The position numbers were made by a program, and so were the translations under genes. This document shows positions 5,386-7,759 of a stretch of 7,759 nt of DNA, piece by piece (within the stretch, counting starts at the first letter, position 1; each line of letters begins with the position of its first letter). A model generated the notes under the pieces. The model was not told the origin of the DNA. It worked only from the letters and a program-made list of their open reading frames with translations, and did not search any database. The DNA is from an uncultured Devosia sp. (GTDB taxonomy: Bacteria > Pseudomonadota > Alphaproteobacteria > Rhizobiales > Devosiaceae), in the NCBI GenBank assembly GCA_946481445.1, contig CAMLOA010000073.1, forward strand, positions 1 through 7,759, written 5' to 3'.

Positions 5386-6774
5386 ATGTCCACTCCCCTC
5401 GATGCCGTTCTTGCCCAGGTTGATGCAGGGCTCGATGCCAGCCTTGGCCGGCTCTATGAACTTTTGCGCATCAAGTCCATCTCCACCGACCCCGCCTATG
5501 CCCAGGACTGTCGCAAGGCGGCGGACTGGATCGTGGGCGAACTGGCCGGTCTGGGGTTTGACGCGGCGGCGCGGGAAACCCCCGGCCATCCGGTCGTGGT
5601 GGCCCACGGGCCGGCGCAGGCGGGGGCCCATGTGCTGTTCTACGCCCATTACGATGTGCAGCCGGTCGACCCGCTCGAGCTCTGGGACAGCGATCCGTTC
5701 GAGCCGGTGCTCAAGACCGATGCCCATGGCCGCAAGATCATCGTGGCGCGGGGTGCCTCGGACGACAAGGGGCAGATGCTGACCTTCATCGAGGCCTGCC
5801 GCGCCTGGAAGGGGGCGACCGGCGCATTGCCCGTGCGGGTGTCGCTCATGCTGGAGGGCGAGGAGGAGAGCGGCGGCAAGAACCTGCCGCCCTTCATGGA
5901 GGCCAATCGCGACGAGCTCGCCGCCGCCGACATTGCCCTGGTGTGCGATACCGACATGTGGGACCGGCAGACGCCGTCCATCACCACCATGCTGCGTGGC
6001 CTCGTCGCCGAGGAGATCACCATTACCTGCGCCAGCAAGGACCTGCATTCGGGCATGTTCGGCAATGCGGCGCGCAATCCCAACCAGGTGCTGGCCGAGG
6101 TCATTGCCAGCCTGCGGGCGCCGGACGGATCGGTGACGCTGCCGGGATTCTACGACGATGTCGCCGAGATCAGTCCCGAATTGAAGGCGCAATGGGCCGG
6201 ACTGGGCTTCGACGACACGACCTTCCTCGGCGAGGTCGGCCTGTCGATCCCGGCCGGCGAGGCCGGGCGTTCGGTGCTCGAAATGCTGTGGGCGCGGCCG
6301 ACCTGCGAGATCAACGGCATGAGCGGGGGCTATACCGGGGACGGGTTCAAGACCGTCATCCCGGCCAAGGCCAGCGCCAAGATCTCCTTCCGGCTGGTTT
6401 CGGGCATGCAGCCGGAAAAGATCCGGGCCGCCTTCCGCAAGCATGTCCAGGACCGCATTCCCGCCGACTGCTCGGTCAGCTTCACCAGCCATGGCGGTTC
6501 GCCGGCGATCACGGTTCCCAGCGATGGCATCCATCTCCGCCAGGCGCTGGCAGGGCTCTCGGGAGAGTGGGACAAGCCGGCCGTGATCACCGGTTCGGGC
6601 GGTTCCATTCCGGTCGCGGGCGATTTCAAGCGCATCCTGGGGCTCGACACGCTGCTGATCGGCTTCGCCCATGTGGACGACCAGATCCATTCGCCCAACG
6701 AGAAGTACGACCTCGACAGCTTCCATCGCGGCATCCGCAGCTGGGTGCGGGTGCTGGCGGCGCTGGCGGGCTGA
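5386..6774 (+). CDS. M20-family metallopeptidase, dipeptidase (CNDP/DUG1-like)
   Basis: This 462-residue cytoplasmic di-zinc hydrolase is probably a broad dipeptidase that releases amino acids from small peptides. The metal site is intact: His88 and the nearby Asp90 in YAHYDVQP, bridging Asp126 in GASDDKG, catalytic Glu160 and ligand Glu161 in EGEEESGG, Asp188 in CDTDMWD, and His435 in HSPNE near the C terminus. His221 in KDLHSGMFG matches the His donated across the dimer in this family. A lid/dimerisation domain lies at roughly 205-360, between the two halves of the catalytic domain. HYDVQP wording and length fit the carnosinase/DUG1-like branch better than ArgE or DapE. The substrate is not determined. 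The start is ATG 5386, with AAGGA at 5372-5376 nine bases upstream. There is no signal peptide. It is divergent from the GntR regulator and ends 22 bases before a convergent gene. Confidence 0.93.
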   Translation: MSTPLDAVLAQVDAGLDASLGRLYELLRIKSISTDPAYAQDCRKAADWIVGELAGLGFDAAARETPGHPVVVAHGPAQAGAHVLFYAHYDVQPVDPLELWDSDPFEPVLKTDAHGRKIIVARGASDDKGQMLTFIEACRAWKGATGALPVRVSLMLEGEEESGGKNLPPFMEANRDELAAADIALVCDTDMWDRQTPSITTMLRGLVAEEITITCASKDLHSGMFGNAARNPNQVLAEVIASLRAPDGSVTLPGFYDDVAEISPELKAQWAGLGFDDTTFLGEVGLSIPAGEAGRSVLEMLWARPTCEINGMSGGYTGDGFKTVIPAKASAKISFRLVSGMQPEKIRAAFRKHVQDRIPADCSVSFTSHGGSPAITVPSDGIHLRQALAGLSGEWDKPAVITGSGGSIPVAGDFKRILGLDTLLIGFAHVDDQIHSPNEKYDLDSFHRGIRSWVRVLAALAG

Positions 6775-6796
6775 GCGGCGGACCGGCCCGGGTTGG

Positions 6797-7159
6797 CTAG
6801 AGGAAGACCAGGGCCAGGATGGCGATGACGGCCGGCACCGTCTGGATGAACAGGATGCGCCGGCTGGACGTGGCGGCGCCGTAAATGCCGACCACGGCAA
6901 TGCAGGCCAGGAAGAACAGGGCGATCTGCCAGGCAAATTCAGGCATGGGGTGGACCAGGCTCCAGGCGAGGCCCGCGGCCAGGAAGCCATTGTAGAGGCC
7001 CTGGTTGGCGGCCAGCACCTTGGTCTGGCGGGCGAAATCCTCGCTGAGGCCGAAGGCCTTGCGCCCGCGCGGCGTGGTCCACAGAAACATTTCAAGCACG
7101 AGAATATAGACGTGCAGCAGGGCGATGGCCCCGACAAGGATGGCGGCCACGAGGTTCAT
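6797..7159 (-). CDS. DUF1304-family four-helix inner-membrane protein
   Basis: This 120-residue protein has four predicted membrane helices at about 4-26, 52-69, 76-96 and 102-119. The conserved blocks of DUF1304 are visible: Glu23 in LEMFLWTTPRGR near the end of the first helix, AANQGLYNGFLA at 50-61, GIYGAATSS at 91-99 and QTVPA at 106-110. The biochemical role of the family is unknown; charged and polar conserved residues in the first two helices suggest it is more than a structural protein (inference). The start is ATG 7159, four bases into an ATGA overlap with the end of the preceding gene, and AGGAAAG lies just upstream. A longer in-frame start at 7204 would add a non-hydrophobic tail encoded over the upstream gene and is less likely. 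It is probably co-translated with the secreted protein encoded before it. It converges on the M20 gene. Confidence 0.9.
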   Translation of the reverse strand: MNLVAAILVGAIALLHVYILVLEMFLWTTPRGRKAFGLSEDFARQTKVLAANQGLYNGFLAAGLAWSLVHPMPEFAWQIALFFLACIAVVGIYGAATSSRRILFIQTVPAVIAILALVFL

Positions 7160-7641
7160 TTGGTCTTTCCTGATCTTGGGCCCTGTCCCTGGCGGGCCTC
7201 CCATTGCGCCTGGATGGCCTGGTAATCCGCATAGGCCTGGTCCTGGTCCGGCAGGGCTTCGCGGCCGCCACCCAGGTCCACCAGCTGCTGCAGCAGGGGC
7301 TCCACCCTGGGTCCCTGGGCGGCACAGGTGTCCGATCGGTCCAGCGCTTCGAAGGCCGGGTCATAATAGAGGTCGTCATAGTCCTCGACGCTGAGGCCGA
7401 GCTGGCCATAGGCGATCATGTCGGCCGAATCGACCAGCAGCGACCATTCGGCGTCGGTGACGCCGAACCCGGTGCAGTTGGACGAGACGACGTTGGCGAG
7501 CACAAGGTCGGTGAGCAGGGCCTCTGCCGCGTCGCCGCGATAGGCGGAGAGGTCGGGCAATCGCACATAGATCTTGCCATCGGCCAGGGCCGGTGCGGTG
7601 CCGGCCAGGCAAAAGGTGGCCAGAATGAGCAGGCGCTTCAT
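7156..7641 (-). CDS. Secreted protein of unknown function
   Basis: This 161-residue protein matches no family I recognise. Residues 1-20 form a clear Sec signal peptide: MKR, a hydrophobic core, and cleavage after ALA at 18-20. Cys11 is in the signal core without a lipobox, so it is not a lipoprotein. The mature protein (about 141 residues) is acidic in its middle, with an Asp/Tyr-rich stretch (VEDYDDLYYD, 85-94), and has two cysteines, Cys56 and Cys106, that could form one disulfide. Its C-terminal tail (from about 150) is rich in Gln, Gly, Arg and Lys and looks disordered. The start at 7641 has an excellent AAGGAGGAG six bases upstream and puts the signal peptide at the N terminus; an open frame continues to 7692 without a better start. 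The stop overlaps the DUF1304 start as ATGA, suggesting a two-gene unit with a shared envelope role (inference). Confidence 0.85.
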   Translation of the reverse strand: MKRLLILATFCLAGTAPALADGKIYVRLPDLSAYRGDAAEALLTDLVLANVVSSNCTGFGVTDAEWSLLVDSADMIAYGQLGLSVEDYDDLYYDPAFEALDRSDTCAAQGPRVEPLLQQLVDLGGGREALPDQDQAYADYQAIQAQWEARQGQGPRSGKTK

Positions 7642-7653
7642 GACGATCTCCTC

Positions 7654-7693
7654 CTTGCCGGCTAGTTGGCACACCCAGACGCCGCCCGGCAAG
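7654..7693 (-). promoter_or_regulatory. Possible 5' leader hairpin abutting the Shine-Dalgarno of the secreted-protein gene
   Basis: On the minus strand CTTGCCGG (7693-7686) can pair perfectly with CCGGCAAG (7661-7654) across a 24-base loop. The 3' arm ends in AAG, the first three bases of the AAGGAGGAG ribosome site, leaving GAGGAG (7653-7648) free. If transcribed, the stem would sit directly against the initiating ribosome. The pairing is seen; that the mRNA starts upstream of 7693 is unknown, and no convincing promoter is visible in 7642-7759. Confidence 0.4.
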
Positions 7694-7759
7694 AACCGGT
7701 CGGTGGAATGGACGGACCCCGAGACGGCTTTCGCCCCGAAAGTAAAAAATAGTGAGACG

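Noticed and set aside
5257..7137. Long minus-strand open frame (626 codons) opposite the M20 gene.
   Set aside because: It has no recognisable domain, is Arg/Pro/Gly-rich, and overlaps two well-supported genes; long antisense frames are expected at this GC content.
7728..7749. Stem plus six A as an intrinsic terminator.
   Set aside because: The T-run would precede, not follow, the stem for a minus-strand transcript, and a plus-strand transcript would have A rather than U after it.

Overview
The window is GC-rich and gene-dense and looks like ordinary chromosome from an alphaproteobacterium. A member of the Hyphomicrobiales, perhaps Devosia-like, fits best. This rests on codon use, protein style (DgoR-like GntR regulator, DUF1304 protein, psuG-kinase pair) and short intergenic gaps; it is inference, with no marker gene to prove it. 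I see no mobile element, integrase, CRISPR array, phage gene or defence system. Nothing here is convincingly a new biological system. The most interesting signals are small cis-regulatory structures between genes.

Layout. (1) 1-1541, plus strand: the end of a pseudouridine-5'-phosphate glycosidase gene (psuG), a PfkB-family kinase that is probably its pseudouridine kinase partner, and a small secreted four-cysteine protein. Each junction is a 4-base start/stop overlap, so this is a tight, translationally coupled operon. (2) 1542-2634: a Gfo/Idh/MocA oxidoreductase whose Shine-Dalgarno sequence lies in the 3' arm of a perfect 6-bp hairpin. (3) 2631-4312: a TetR-family repressor (minus strand), divergent from an extended short-chain dehydrogenase/reductase (plus strand). 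The 71-base gap between them holds a perfect 11-bp inverted repeat, a strong candidate operator for both genes. (4) 4388-4463: tRNA-Ala with anticodon CGC and an encoded CCA end. (5) 4486-6774: a DgoR/FadR-type GntR regulator (minus strand), divergent from an M20-family metallopeptidase (plus strand). A small GTAT/ATAC inverted repeat lies between them. (6) 6797-7641, minus strand: a secreted protein of unknown function coupled by an ATGA overlap to a DUF1304 four-helix membrane protein. A leader hairpin may touch the Shine-Dalgarno of the first gene.

How the genes work together. PsuG and the kinase together would break down pseudouridine from RNA turnover: the kinase phosphorylates pseudouridine and the glycosidase splits the product into uracil and ribose 5-phosphate. 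The TetR/SDR and GntR/M20 pairs are self-contained regulator-target modules facing away from each other. Three head-to-tail collisions (2631-2634, 4464-4485 and 6775-6796) have 0-22 bases between convergent genes and no recognisable intrinsic terminator.
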